Shown piece after piece: positions 12,301 through 23,903 of a stretch of DNA of 64,000 nucleotides; within the stretch, counting starts at the first letter, position 1; every line of letters starts with the position of its first letter. The stretch spans positions 434,001-498,000 of the forward strand of contig OY253675.1 of assembly GCA_958009085.1 (NCBI GenBank), given 5' to 3'. The notes under the pieces are model-generated. The model was not told where the DNA came from, searched no databases, and saw nothing but the letters and a program-made list of their open reading frames with translations. Source of the stretch: Protoeuglena noctilucae (taxonomy: Eukaryota > Chlorophyta > Pedinophyceae > Marsupiomonadales > Marsupiomonadaceae). Made by a program: the position numbers and the translations under genes.

Positions 12301-14868
12301 GGTTGTGGTGGTTGTTGAGTGCGTGAGGGGGCTGAGGGGAGGGAGGTGCGGTGTGGGAAGCGTGCAACTGAGGGAAACACGGTAGGCAACCCCACACACA
12401 TACCCAGATGCACCCCCACACCCTCCCACACCCCCACCTGTTGTTGAGCAGCATGGGGTGCCCCGGTATCCCCTCCAAACACGCAGAGTACATTCCCACG
12501 GCCGCGTGTGGCTGCCGGCGGTGCATGGCCGCATTGCCATGGTCCTTGAATGGGAGATATCGAGAATCGCAGCCCTGCCACTGCGGGGGTCGAAGGGTGC
12601 ATAACAGATGAGTTGTCATGCGAGAGAGCGGGGGTCGCAGCCTGCCACTGCAAGTGTTGAGGTGGCATATCACAGCACATCACGATGCTTTCTTAAGGTG
12701 TGTACATGTCAACTATCACAGCCCAGCCATTGTCCCACACACACCCCTCACAACAACCCCTCACCGCTTGCTCGGCGTTTGAAAAGTCCCTCCCGTCATC
12801 CCACTGCACGCCTCCCTTCACACCCAACGCAGATGTAGATGCACCCAGCACAGATGCCGGCGATTGCTCGTGATGCCCATTTCCCTCCCCCCACGTCCTC
12901 ACAGCAGCTCCCCTCTCCATCCCCACCGCCCCATCCCCACCCCCGTCGCCAGTCACATCAAACGCATAAGCATGGTCGCCGTGATAGGTGGCCACCAATT
13001 GCGATCCTTTATTGGAAAAGGAGACGTAGGTGCAGTGGACGCGGGGGCCATCGCGACTCGACAGGTGGAGGTGGGTGGGGGCAAGGGCGAGGGTGGGGCC
13101 GGGGGCGGTGCGGGCGGCAGAGAGGGTGGTCTGCGGGGGGTTAAGGGAGGGATAGTGATGGTGATGTTAACGGTGATGGTGATAGTGATACTGATGGTGA
13201 TAGTGGGGTGGAAGTAATAGTAATAGTAATAGTAATAGTAATAGTAATAGTAATAGTAATAGTAATAGTAATAGTAATAATAAGCTGCAATCCCTCGCCG
13301 GCGACAGCTTCCTGCGATCGTAAACGCGCACGAACGCGTCCTCGCACCCCAGCGCCATCATGTGCGGTCGGGAGGGGTTGATGGCCAGGGATTTGATGCC
13401 GGTGACGAAGCGTGACCCGCGGCACTCGATCAGCACGTTGGGGGAGTGGGCGGGGTCGGACCTGTGAAGGGGGGGTTAAGTGGGGGTGGGGTGGCGATGA
13501 GGTAGGGGGTGAGGGAGGGCGTAAGTTGCTTAGCCTAGCCGTACGTTTACGTTTAGTATTCTCTCATTCACCCCAATCGCACATGCCCTTTCATAGCCCC
13601 TCGCCTGCCCATTGGCGTTCTCAGGTCGTACTGCCTCACGGTGCCGTCCTCGCTGGCACTCCAGAACAGGTGGGGCTCCATGGGCTCCACCTCCACCTGA
13701 GAGGGAGTGAGAGAGAGAGTGAGGGTCATTGTGAGTGATAGAGGGAGGGAGGGAGGGAGGGATGGTGAGCAAGTGACGGTGCATGCGAGTGACGGGGTGA
13801 AGGAGTGATGGCAGAGATACAACCCATGCACTGCCCATCCCCTCACCTGCTTGACGCGGTCGGCGTGGCAGCGGAAGGTGGTGGTGCGCCTTGACACGCG
13901 ATCGTGCATTGCAGCCGGGTCCTCGTGAGGCGCGGGCGCGGAGCGCGACAGGAGGCGCCAGGGGGCGTCGCGGGGGACCACGTCCAGCGTGTGGTGCGCC
14001 GCGGTGTTGTCCATGGCCCTGGGGAAAGCGGGAGGGTGGGTACTAAAGGGTGGGTGTTGGGGGATGGTACCGGTGGGTGCAGGTGATGGAGGTGAGTCGA
14101 ACGAGAACGCGGGGGACGAGTACAAATAGAGGCCTGCCTTGGGATGTCACGACACGTTCGTAGCTTCGATCGCGCTGCCTTAGAGTTGCTCCATCGAGCT
14201 GCCGAGGTCTGAAAAGCAGCGACTCACCCGGTGACGATCTGCGCGTTGCCCGTGCACGGCAGGAACTTGACGCCGAAGATGTTCATCGTATGGTCCGTGG
14301 CCATAATAATCCCCGAAGTGCCGTTGGTCGGGTAGCGCCTGCGGCGGACGCGGCGGGCGCGAGCTGCGCCCTGCGACCCGGCAACCAGCCCTCCCCGGCG
14401 CCCAGAGGCAGTCTGACCCGCTGCAGCGATGACCGATGCACAAACCTAACTGTACCTGATCATTACGCAGGTATCGTCGGAGCCGGACGCGAGGAACTGG
14501 CCGTCGGGGCTCCACGCGAGACGGTTGACGCACCCGTGGTGGCCGTACAGCACATCCTCCACGCACAGGCTCCGCGCGATGCCTGCGCGCGAGAAGAGTC
14601 GCTGTATAAGGTCATAGACGAGCTGCGCCGACGCGCGGGTCCAGGATTGCGACGGACGGGGCACGCGATAGGGTACGAGGGGCCAAGGGACCGGGGAACG
14701 TGGTTGAAGCCCAGCGCGGCACCCGTCTCCGACAATTGTTGCCCTGCAGGGCTCGAATCGATCGGGTCGAGACGGAGCCATCGCGCCTAGCGGGCACCCA
14801 CCCGGCGTGAAGTCCCCTCGGCCGCCCCAGCCGTCCGCCCGCAGGGAAGCCATCGCGTACTTGTGCAT
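9345..14868 (-). CDS. WDTC1: WDTC1-type WD40-TPR protein, likely CUL4-DDB1 receptor
   Basis: Exons in transcript order: 14868-14802, 14582-14456, 14338-14228, 14018-13847, 13696-13605, 13461-13299, 13130-12765, 12580-12438, 12227-12081, 11796-11110, 10895-10766, 10543-10379, 9915-9727, 9518-9345 (about 910 residues). N-terminal WD repeats include VLYGHHGCVNRLAWSPDG, HLFWSASEDGTVRQYDLR and MALGCEDAFVRVYDRR. TPRs follow at about residues 366-463 (KDHGNAAMHRR, RAAAYLHRNYAGDA). A Gly/Ser/Glu-rich linker (about 480-690) precedes C-terminal WD repeats with RYVGHCNVHTDIKEACFVG and NCCQPHPVDPVLATSGIE. Order and motifs match animal WDTC1 and plant ASG2, which act as DCAF substrate receptors; that role is inferred. 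Donors at 13604 and 13298 are GC. The first exon is the weakest part: 14868 is the ATG that gives a matching phase, but the N-terminus is not conserved. Confidence 0.88.
9981..10020 (-). repeat. Intronic copy of an acceptor plus exon start
   Basis: Repeats the WDTC1 exon start at 9891-9930, sharing gcgaccggactgggggat and the flanking gccacca. On the minus strand both read CCCCCAG|TCCGGTCG. It lies upstream of the true acceptor, so this is an acceptor-side duplication. Confidence 0.88.
10241..10266 (-). repeat. Intronic copy of WDTC1 exon end plus donor
   Basis: A 26-bp match with one mismatch to 10371-10396 (core cccctcacctccgcctcatg). On the minus strand this is the exon end CATGAGGCGGAG followed by GTGAGG, repeated 130 bp inside the intron. 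Confidence 0.9.
13212..13280 (+). repeat. Hexanucleotide microsatellite (AGTAAT)n in WDTC1 intron
   Basis: About 11 copies of agtaat run without interruption inside the intron between exons ending at 13299 and starting at 13130. They are immediately followed by TGATGG-type short repeats at 13150-13205. Confidence 0.95.
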
Positions 14869-15245
14869 GGCTGACTTTAACAGGACACCTGGCCTGACAG
14901 GATGGCACACATGCGACGCGACCACGCAGCAATTGAAAAGTGGGCCGTGCACAAGGAGCCCCGAGGACTGCGGGAGCTGCAGGATGGTGTCTAGCTCCTT
15001 TGCTTCGCCGAGGCCGCACTGTCGCGCGATGGCAGCCTGACTGGCGCGATGTTGGCTTGGGCGCTTCGCTGACACGCCGACACCGTCTGGCGCCAGACCA
15101 CCTCGCGAGCGCCCGCGGCCCGTCTTGCGACGCTCATAAGTTTAACTTACGCAGCTCAGCCACCCAGCGCGCTGCTTAGGCAATCCCGTCCGGCGCGGCC
15201 GGCCTCACCAGCATCGCACCTGAACGCCCCGTCTTCGCGAGCCGC
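14869..15245. promoter_or_regulatory. Divergent promoter region, WDTC1-like and unknown helical gene
   Basis: This 377-bp stretch separates two genes transcribed away from each other. I see no TATA box or coding potential. The location is the only evidence for promoter function. Part of the left side could be 5' UTR or an extra first exon of the WDTC1-like gene, whose N-terminus is uncertain. Confidence 0.5.
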
Positions 15246-16401
15246 ATGGGGGGAGAGGGCCCGGACGCCCGCGAACGATTGCGGGATGCCCTTGCGATGG
15301 CCGCGGCGTGCGCGGTTGCGGAAACCGGGCTCCTCGCGCAGCTGAGGGAAGTGCGGGAGCGGCAGGCGCTGCTGGAGCGCGCGGCCGCGTGGGCGGGCGA
15401 CGATGCGCGGCCCGAGGATCATCCCGTGACTATCGATTCCGAGGCCGAGAACGTAAGGCAGGCGTTCGCGCTGCTGCGCTTCATCCGCGGCGGGGGCATG
15501 CGGCGGGACGCCGCATGGGATGAGCACCGGGCGCTGTGCTGGGCCGCGCGAAGGCTTTTGAGCTCCAATGAGGCTGAAGTGGGAGACGCAGCCATCGCGG
15601 GAGCGATACGGTGAGGACAGCGCGGGACGCGCACCGATACGTGCGGCAACGTTTGGGATTGAAGTTGCCGACGTGCTTTCACCCTCTCCGCAGCTGCGTT
15701 GCGCCCCGCTGGGACGTCCAGGTCGTGTCCCGATTGCTGGAAGACCTGGTGGAGGACCTACGCAGCCACCCCGGGCCCCGGGCCGAGCGAGTGGGGGGGC
15801 TTATCACCGCACTGGCAGAGTGCGCGACGTCGCAATGGGTGCGTGGCGCTGCAGATGCAGATGCTTTGCCAGTCGAGGAAATTGGGCGTACATGCAGCGA
15901 TGTCTGCAAGGATATCTGGTTTATATACCTCGCAGGGCCTGGTGTTCCTCCGCTCCCTGTCCCTGCTGCTCCACGTGGCCGCAACACTGGAGGGTGGCAC
16001 ACCCATCCATGCACAGGCGACGGAGCTGGCCCAGTGCGGCCACGCGGCATGTCTCGTGCTGCGAGTCGCGCGGACGTATCGCAAGGACCAGTCCGTGGTA
16101 ACCAAACAGCAGGCGAGAGCGCTGGCAAGGGCGGCAGCAACGAAGCGTGCCACCCGGCTGTCCATTCGTACCTCGATTGATACAAAGCTTCTGCATCTAC
16201 TTACTCTCATGAATCCAATGTGTAGTATCCGACCATCGCCCGCAGTGCAGCGCGGCGCTCGACTGCTTGTCCGCCCTCAAAGAGCGAGGAGCAGAGCTGC
16301 CACCCTCGCTGGGCCTGTGCTCCCGTGCCATCGACATCATCTTCGCGGCGGCGGGAGACGTGCTGAGCCGGGCGTTTCCGGGCATGCCCGGCCTCAGTTA
16401 G
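15246..16401 (+). CDS. Uncharacterized all-helical protein
   Basis: Exons 15246-15610, 15694-15838, 15936-16097 and 16246-16401 join in frame to 275 residues, starting at ATG 15246 and ending at TAG 16399-16401. The protein is rich in Ala, Leu and Arg with hydrophobic heptad-like spacing (LRDALAMAAACAVAETGLLA, VVSRLLEDLVEDLRSH, FLRSLSLLLHVAATLEGG, CSAALDCLSALKERG). This suggests an ARM/HEAT-like helical fold. No catalytic motif, signal peptide or clear membrane segment is visible. A GC donor at 16113 instead of the GT at 16098 would add five residues. I do not recognise the family. It is convergent with the membrane-protein gene 127 bp away. Confidence 0.65.
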
Positions 16402-16528
16402 GCCGAGACGACCTGCCTCGCTCTGACTGCGGCATTCAAGCCACCCTGCACGGCGCACCGCAGCTGCACCTCTAGTCGCGCTGCGGCCCCGTTGTGAAGC
16501 GCAGGAGAGAAAAGGAAACTAATTACGA

Positions 16529-19500
16529 TCAAAACGGACTGTCCGAACTCTCCCGGTCGTCGTCCGCGAGCAGGTCTGGAGCGAACCCTGGGTCCGCTGC
16601 GCCCGCTGCGATCTCCCCGATGTCTTCCGTTTCCAGAAGCGGCGCCTCCTCCACGAGCGTGACGTCCAGATCGTCCTCGTCGCTGCCCTCCAGAATCTCC
16701 GATCCCTCGCTTCCGGAGACGTCCAGGTCGTGCGCCAGCCGGGAGGGCGCCGTCGACCGTGGCCCCGACCTCCGCATCGCCAGAAGCTGCGACCGCCCCG
16801 ACCCGGCCAGCGATGCGGGCTGCGATCGAACCGGCGACTCCTCCTGGAGACGCGCGAGCTCCTCCCGCTGCTCCCGCACGATCGCCTGCACGAAAACGAG
16901 CGATGTAGTTACCATCCATCAGCCGCGTGACTCATCGCCGCGTTGCCAAACAGCGCGTTGTAATTGCGCAGGTGATATGTCACGAGGTCGCAAACGCATC
17001 CGGACCGCCGCGGCCGCACGCCGCGGCCACCTGCACCTCGCTGCACCTCGCTAGACCACCTCACCTCGGCCTGCATGGTCATGGCCTGGCTCCTCAGCAC
17101 CTGCTCCCGCAGCCGCGCGACCTCCGACGACGGCCCCGCGCCCGCCGCGGACTGCGCGTAGAACCCGCCCCGCGCAGCCGCGTAGCTCCCCCCGACGCTG
17201 GCCGCATAGCTGCTCCTGGCCCGCCCACCCACGCTCGCCCGCCCCGCCACGCTCGCCGCCCCGCTGAACCTGCCCCTGGGCTGCGCCGCGAACGCCGGGT
17301 CCACGAACACCGGATTCCTCTCGTAGTATCTCCGCATGTCTTCCTCAGACTGTGATTAGGGGCGGGGGTGAAGGCAGGTGGGGTCGCATGAGTGTGAGCA
17401 GAGCAGCGCAAGTGTAAATGGTGCTGTTTCGCACTCCCCTCAACCCTAACATCTCTCCGTGAGTGCCGCTTAGCCCCTGCATCTTACCCTGTCATCCCTC
17501 ACCTCCCGGTAGATGCAGCTCTGATGCTATATCACATTCCCTCTCTCATCCCTCACCTCCCGGTAGATGCGGCTGAGTTCGACCCTCACCTCTCTTTATA
17601 GCAGCTGCACCTTACCCTCTGCATCTTAACCCCTCATCCCTCACCTCCCGGTAGATGCGGCTGAGCTCGGCGTCCGTGAGCTCCCGGAACTTGGCCAGCC
17701 CCATGGGCAGCCTCCCCATGATGTCCTTGACGAGCGCGGCCGCCAGTTTCTGCGCCTCCTGTTGCTCCAGCACCTCCGCGGGCGGCCTGGCGCGCTGGAG
17801 CAGCAGCACGAACACGCTCGACACCGCCACCGCGAACGACACCGCCAGAGCACGATCGGTCAGGAAGGGGCCCAGGTACGCGACTCCCATCAGCACGCGG
17901 TTGACTGTGTTGGCCTCGTGGGTGAGCAACTCCACCCGGCTCACGCCCATGCCGAACCAGCAGAGCGCGGCGACCGCCATGCACAGCACGAACCGGTGGA
18001 AACGTGCTTCGTCCAGGACGAGCCCCACCACGAGGGAGTAGGAGTAGAGGCTGACCACGAACGAGGAGCCGTGGTACATGGACACCCAGTCCTTGAAAAG
18101 GATATGGGCGCCACCCACCACGACCTCGGCACTCAGGATGCGGTACTGCTTGTCCTCGTCCATCAGCGTCAGGGCGGTCGCGACGAAGCACATGGCCGCG
18201 GAGAACGCCAGGGAGAGTGCACGGAGGAAGAAACGGTCCAGTCGGAATCGCCTTGCGTACCAGAAGACCTGGAGGGGGGCGGTGGCGAGGAAGTAGGCGC
18301 CACTGAGGGTCGACCAAAGGACATCTGGGGGGGGCAAGGGGAGGTAAAAGGGTTTGTGTGTGGGGGTTTTTATTCGGAAGGGGAGCGGTGGGGGTGGGTG
18401 TGTTGTTGTCAGGTGCGGTGCTTGCGTGTGTGAGCATCAGTTGGTGGTTGTGGATATGCTAATAAAACACTCCCACACCACTTGCCTGGGAGGAACTTGG
18501 CCCATCGTGGCTTGGCGTCGACCCATGCGGGCCGCACGGACAGCCACGTGAGGAGCGGCCCTGCGAGCTGGTAGGCTGCCATGGCCATGATGGCGCAGTA
18601 GAGGGTGAAGAGGGCGCTGGAGGGGAAGGGGAGGTGGGGGGCGAAGATGGCGGAGAACGCCACCACTGCGGGGGTGGGGGGTGGGGAGGGGTGGGTGGGG
18701 AGGGTCAGAGTGGGTGAGGGGCGAGCTGAGCGGAGAGCAGCATGGATGAGGATGTTATCAAAAGCGAGCACGGTGGACTGTGCGACTCCATACCGACACC
18801 CATACATGCCTGTCACTGAGTCCCGCACTCTGTCGCTACCCCTCACTGACATCTCCCTGTCGCTAACCCTATCGCTACCCCTCACCGACGTCTCCTGCCT
18901 GTCGGTGCTGCATCGACTCTACGCGGTAGTACCCGTCCTTCTCCCTCGCCTTGGCCTCCCGCTTGCCCCGCCAGACCTGGAGTGTGGGGCGGTCTGCGAC
19001 GGGGCGAGCGGTGGCTGAGAGCGTGAGGTTGGATCACAGGATGCACATGCATGGATAGTTGGGATAGGTGAGGTGTATCGAGCTTGGTTTGCGTAATGGG
19101 CATGCATGGGTGGGATGTACACGCCACCAAACACAAACAGAAACTAAGCCAGTCCCATTCATAGGTCTCACCTATGAGGTTCCACACGATGCCGACCCCC
19201 GCTGCCATGGCGAGTGCCCCCTTCCACCACGACGCGAGTGGCATGTTGGCCGTCTGCCACACCCACAGGTAGAGCCACGCGGCAGCGCAGTACTTGTACA
19301 CGTCGCGGTACGTGCGGGAGTTGTTGTGGCAGGGGTCCTGGGAGACATCGGGGGAGAGAGTAGAGAGAAATGAGTGTGGCGGATAAGAGTTGGCAGTCCG
19401 ATGCGCGTGTTGCAACTCTTGAGTTGCGCCGGCAGGGGCAACTGTCACGTGACCACAGGCAAAGCGAGCGCTGCATTCGACCCCCAACACAAAGAGGCAT

Positions 19501-21198
19501 ATGCCACCGCCATGATTCGATCCCAGATCCCTCAGGTCACCTGGGAGGAGAAGGAGGTGACCCAGGGCCCGACGGCCTCATGCCAGAAGATGAGGGCGCA
19601 GAGGGCGAGGCTGGCGACGCGGAATCTCAAATCGATGGGGGCAAACCCGGAGGCGGTGACCCAGAGACCCGTGGCCCAGTCGATGAAATGGTCGGGGCAG
19701 AGGAGGGAGAGGGGGCCGTTGAAGATGGCACGGTCCCTGCATGGTGCACAGGGGAGCCGAGCACAGCTGAGCAACAGCCAACATGGCATGGCCCCTCTGT
19801 TAACCACCTCATGGCACTACGCATGGCATGCAACTCCATATCACAATGCACACCACGCCAGTTCATCATATGTGACCTCGCACCTGGCCCCCGGCGCGAC
19901 CATGTCGGCCTCGACCTGGAACTTCCAGAAGGCGAGCCAGATGAGCAGCGTCACGGACTGGGCCAACGAGGAGAGCACGCCGCTCGAGTAGGCTCTCGCG
20001 GAGGACACGGCCAGGCCGACCAGCAGGACGTTGTGCTGGAAGGTCCGGTGAGTGCCTTTCAGAGCCAAAGAGAGGCCGCCCAGCCACGCCTTCGTGGTCA
20101 CCATGGACAGCAACGGGACCATGAGCAGCGGAAGGATCGAAGTGAGCGCCGAGAGCCAGCCGGGGACTGCAAGGGACGCGCAGCAGGGGAGTCGCAGCGG
20201 CGCTAGGTGCGACCATCGCTGCGCCGCGCGGAGGGCCGGGAGCGCGCGAGAGCCGACCAGATGGCGAGCTAATGCTGTGTCCTACATAGTGCACGCACCG
20301 AGGGAGAAGAAGACCGCGTGGATTTGGCCGGAGACCTGAGTGCTCCAGGCCCCCAGCTGCACCAAATCCGTCAGGCGCCATCCCGCGGCCAGCGCGATCA
20401 GGAGACATATACTCGCAGGCAGAACAAAGTACTTGAAGATCGCGGCGAGCCATCGCAGGACCAGGTCCACCAAAGGGTTCACGAGGACCCTCCGGCGCAC
20501 TCGGTTGCCCAATCCGTCCTGCGGCCGGGCGGGTCCGGGTTAGATGTTCCCAAAGAACAGCTTATCACGTGACATACCCGAAGTTGCCCGCCCGGACGCA
20601 TGCTGCGGCGGCTCTGCGCCCGGATGGACGCATGAGGTGAGCGCGTCCAGTCACTCGCCTCAAACACAATTTGGTCATCCTTTTGCACCATCCGGTATGC
20701 ATCATCGTCACTCCCGTCGGACGCCGTGTCGATGAGGCGGCAATCGGTCTGCGGGGCGCGGGGAGGGCCGTGCAGATGCGCGCTGCGTGTGCCGCGCCGC
20801 GATGGTGGGTATATCCGCCTGCGCCACGCACCACTTTGACCAGATGCCCGCAGTCGCTGCAGTAGGTCCTGTCCCCCGCCTTCCGCTGCTTCCCCCAGCA
20901 CTCCTCGCAGCGCACGTGGTCGTAGGCGCAGACCATCGGCTTCCGATCTCGCCGCTTCGAGTACCTCCGCCTGCGCAAAGAAACAGACATTCGCAATTGA
21001 AGCGCATCATAGAAGGTCCTCCGCCCCTTCCGCCGCGGCCCGCACGGATAGACCACGAAAACGCGACGGTCCTCGCCTGCACGAAGGGCAGCTCTCCTCC
21101 TCCCGCAGCATGTCTTGCGCGCGGCCGCGGCTCCCATTCTTGCTCGCGCGACCGGTCGGCGTGTGCAGATCCTCGCCCGGATCCTCCCTCCGCGCCAT
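16529..21198 (-). CDS. Uncharacterized polytopic membrane protein with N-terminal CxxC zinc-ribbon-like cluster
   Basis: Eleven exons (21198-21077, 20970-20832, 20518-20299, 20166-19884, 19736-19541, 19337-19172, 18993-18886, 18665-18486, 18324-17645, 17349-17065, 16885-16529) join in frame to 911 residues. Residues about 36-85 carry paired cysteines (ESCPSC, VRCEEC, TYCSDCGH), suggesting one or two zinc sites. About 13-15 hydrophobic segments follow to residue 650, for example KYFVLPASICLLIALAAGW, LYLWVWQTAN and LWSTLSGAYFLATAPLQVFW. Charged loops lie between them (WRGKREAKAREKDGYY). The C-terminal 230 residues are soluble: Ser/Gly/Ala repeats, a coiled-coil stretch (AIVREQREELARLQEE) and an acidic tail. 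GC donors at 21076 (rebuilds CPSCR) and 18485 (AG|GCAAGT) keep frame. Ima1/TMEM201-like inner nuclear membrane proteins also combine CxxC motifs with membrane helices, but I see no convincing match. Function unknown. Confidence 0.75.
17492..17575 (-). repeat. Two intronic copies of an exon end plus donor
   Basis: The sequence tcatccctcacctcccggta followed by gatgc occurs at 17492, 17546 and 17634. On the minus strand it reads GCATCTACCGGGAG|GTGAGGGATGA. The copy at 17634-17668 holds the real donor after residues ELSRIYRE; the other two lie in the intron, and the middle one is nearly identical over about 34 bp. Confidence 0.93.
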
Positions 21199-21489
21199 CA
21201 GAGCTGCTCCGCTGATGGGCGCCACCCACTAAGCCGCCCGCGCTCCCGGGAGCCCCTCGCTCGATCCAGGCCACGCGGCTGCACCCCAGCTCGCTGATGT
21301 CGCTCGCGCAGCACTCCTTTTTGAAACCCTCTTCACGCGTCATTCAAGTTGATCACGGATCGTCCCTTTAAGGCCCCGGAAGTCGCGGTTTCATGACAAG
21401 AGGGGGATGAACAGGCTACAACAAGCTCCACAGCGACGCGATTACGGTATCACGGCCCTTCTGACTCGGCAATGCGATCACTGACGGCG

Positions 21490-23903
21490 TCAGTGGCGCG
21501 CCCACCCTGCCTGCACGACCACTTCCTGGGCCATGCGCTCCATGTCGCCCAGCGAGGACACCGCAGTGCCCTGGGGCACCGGGAAGCTCGACTCGCTTGG
21601 CATGAGGCGAAGGCCCTTGAGCTGCGGGCAGCAAAGCGCGTTGCACGTTCGCTCGCATCCCTCAGCCCCAGCGCTGGGCGTGCATTGTGACGTTCCGCAA
21701 ATACCATGCATCCCGTCTCCCGCTCGCCTGCATCACGTGCTCCCTTCTCCTCAGCTCGCATCGGAGAGGGTCCTTGGCCAGCAGCACCGTCACCCGGCTC
21801 GTCTGCAGCAAGCCAAGCGGGTGTGTGCATAGTTAATCAACCTGTGCAGCTATGATCGACATGACACCTAACAACGTGTCCATGTATTTGTCATGCACAA
21901 ATGCCGACGTGTGCTCATTACACCTTCTTGCATCCACCACATCTCGCGCCCCGTCATCACGCCTCACCTCGACAATCTGCCAGGCCTGCGGGGATATCCC
22001 ATCCGCCCAATCCTCCGCGGCCGGCCGCCTCCGCGTGGCGACGGGCGCGGCCGGCGCCGCCACCTCCGTCGTCGCTGCCGCGTCCGACGGCCTCCCTCGC
22101 CCCGTCACCACCCCTTTGCCCTGCGCGCTCGCCGGCCTCCGCGTCGCGCTGCCCGCCCTCCGCTCCCTCACGCCCTTCCCCGCCGCATCTGCTTCCGCTC
22201 CCTCCGGCACCGTCGCTGGTGTGGCGGGCACGGCCGCTGGAACAGGCGCAGGTGCAGGGACCTCGTATGTGGGCTTGACGATAAACAAATCGTCTGGGAC
22301 GACCAGGAAGTCCACGGCGTAGTCCAGGGACCTCTGCGCGAGGACCTCGACGACCTCAGACGTGCTGGGGTCGGCCGCTTGGGCGGGGTCATCGGGGAAG
22401 GGCACGCGGAAGAGGCGTGCTGTGGGGCGCAAGTGCCCTGACGCGCGCAGGGGCTCCATGACGGCGAGGTAAGGGTGTAGGGGCTCCGCGGGGTCGTCTT
22501 CCTTGACAGCAGGGGCCTCCGCTGCGGCGTTGATCATGATGGAGGCTCCCTTGGCGGGACGCACCTTGCGCTGGCTGCCCTTGGGCTGCGGAGGAGGCAG
22601 GCGTGGATGGCGTGAGTACATCGCGCAGCGATGCGCGCGGAACCTGTAACAGCGAGAAGCAAGCGCTATTAGCTGACACCGACAAGCGCAGGTGTAGGTG
22701 CATAGCCACCCCCTTCACCTCAGGGCTTGATGGCTGGGGCGGGGCGGGCGGGGCAGGCCCATCAAACGCCACGTGCCACGCCTCCGCGCAGTCTCCCTTG
22801 CGGACCATGTACGTCAGCATGGACGCGAAGGCGACCTGCGAGCCGGCGGTGCCATCCACAGGGCACACCCACTTGGGCCGCTCCTCGAGTGCCAGCCCAG
22901 TCGGGCGCACCAGGCACACCGAGCACGAGGCGCTCCTGCGGGAGCTAGGCATAGCGCGTTGGCAATATACATGAATGAAGAACACAGAGAAAGGACGACT
23001 GCAGCGCAGCGAGCGGTGCAGCGCACCGGAGGAGCGTCCGTGCTAGGGTGGACATGCAGGTCGGCACGGGCTGGCCGGACGGGGACTGCCGGCCGTCGCG
23101 GGACTTGCCCTGGGCGCCCACGACGAGGATGTCCAAATGAAGGTCCTCGGCGAGGCGCATTAAGCACTCGGCGACGCCGCAATTGGGCGGTTTCTGCGAC
23201 GTGATGATCGACAGTCGGGAGATGACAGCGCCGGAACGGCACATCGCTGCGGGCTGCAAACCAGCCGATGGCCGTCTCATACCTCGAGGTACACAAATCG
23301 GTACGTCCCCTGGGCTTTCAGCCTCTTGCCGAGCGTCTCGACGTGGTTGGTAATCTTCAGGGCCTCTTTCATGCCTTCGTTGTACACATGAAGAACTGCG
23401 GGTAGCATGTGAAAGGACGTCATTGACACTTGCCATCGGGAGCGTCCAAATCGGCTGATACCTCCTCCCGCGAGGCATGCAGGAGATGCGAAGGCCCTCT
23501 GCGCGCAAGCTCTCGCCGTGGAGGAATTCTCGCTGGCTGCCCGCTGGACGCACGAACTTGAGAGCGACCTCGAAAGCCCTCTCCGACATCTTGCTGCCGT
23601 CGAAGCACACCGCCACGCGCGGCCCTGCCTCGCCGGCATGTCGCATGGAAAAGTCCCGCTGGGCATGCTCGACCGTGTCGAATGGCTTCATCTGGTCCGT
23701 GTATTTGATCTCATGCGGGTCGACGACATCTGCGGGGCCAAAGACGGCCGAGGCGCGCGATTCAGAGGCGCATTGCCGCACGGGGCCTTTGTGCCCTTTC
23801 GTGGCGTCCGCGCCTCCTCACCCCTCTCACCCTTCGCCGCGTCGCCATTCTGAGCCGATTGCTGCGACGCGCCCGACAATCTTCGGGAAATCCTTACCGT
23901 CAT
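21490..23903 (-). CDS. Universal stress protein domain protein with long C-terminal extension
   Basis: Start ATG 23903. Exons: 23903-23831; from 23729 to an unresolved donor near 23550-23410; 23395-23283; 23193-23027; 22935-22719; 22585-21968; 21802-21728; 21621-21490. The USP fold is recognisable as strand 1 and helix (RVAVCFDGSKMSERAFEVAL), strand 2 (VLHVYNEGM), strand 3 (YRFVYLE), the helix ECLMRLAEDLHLDILVVGAQ and the final LLRSASCSVCLVR. The ATP-binding G-2x-G-9x-G(S/T) loop is degenerate (GAQGKSRDG...STLARTLL). After it come about 300 residues unlike ordinary USPs: a basic segment (PKGSQRKVRPAKG), a Pro/Ala-rich stretch and a charged tail. The donor at 21727 is GC. One junction (after KFVRPA) is not settled, so that part of the sequence is provisional. 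Partner and role are unknown. Confidence 0.75.

Noticed and set aside
13212-13280. Regular repeat considered as a CRISPR-like array
   Set aside because: It is an uninterrupted hexanucleotide microsatellite with no spacers, in an intron of a eukaryotic gene.
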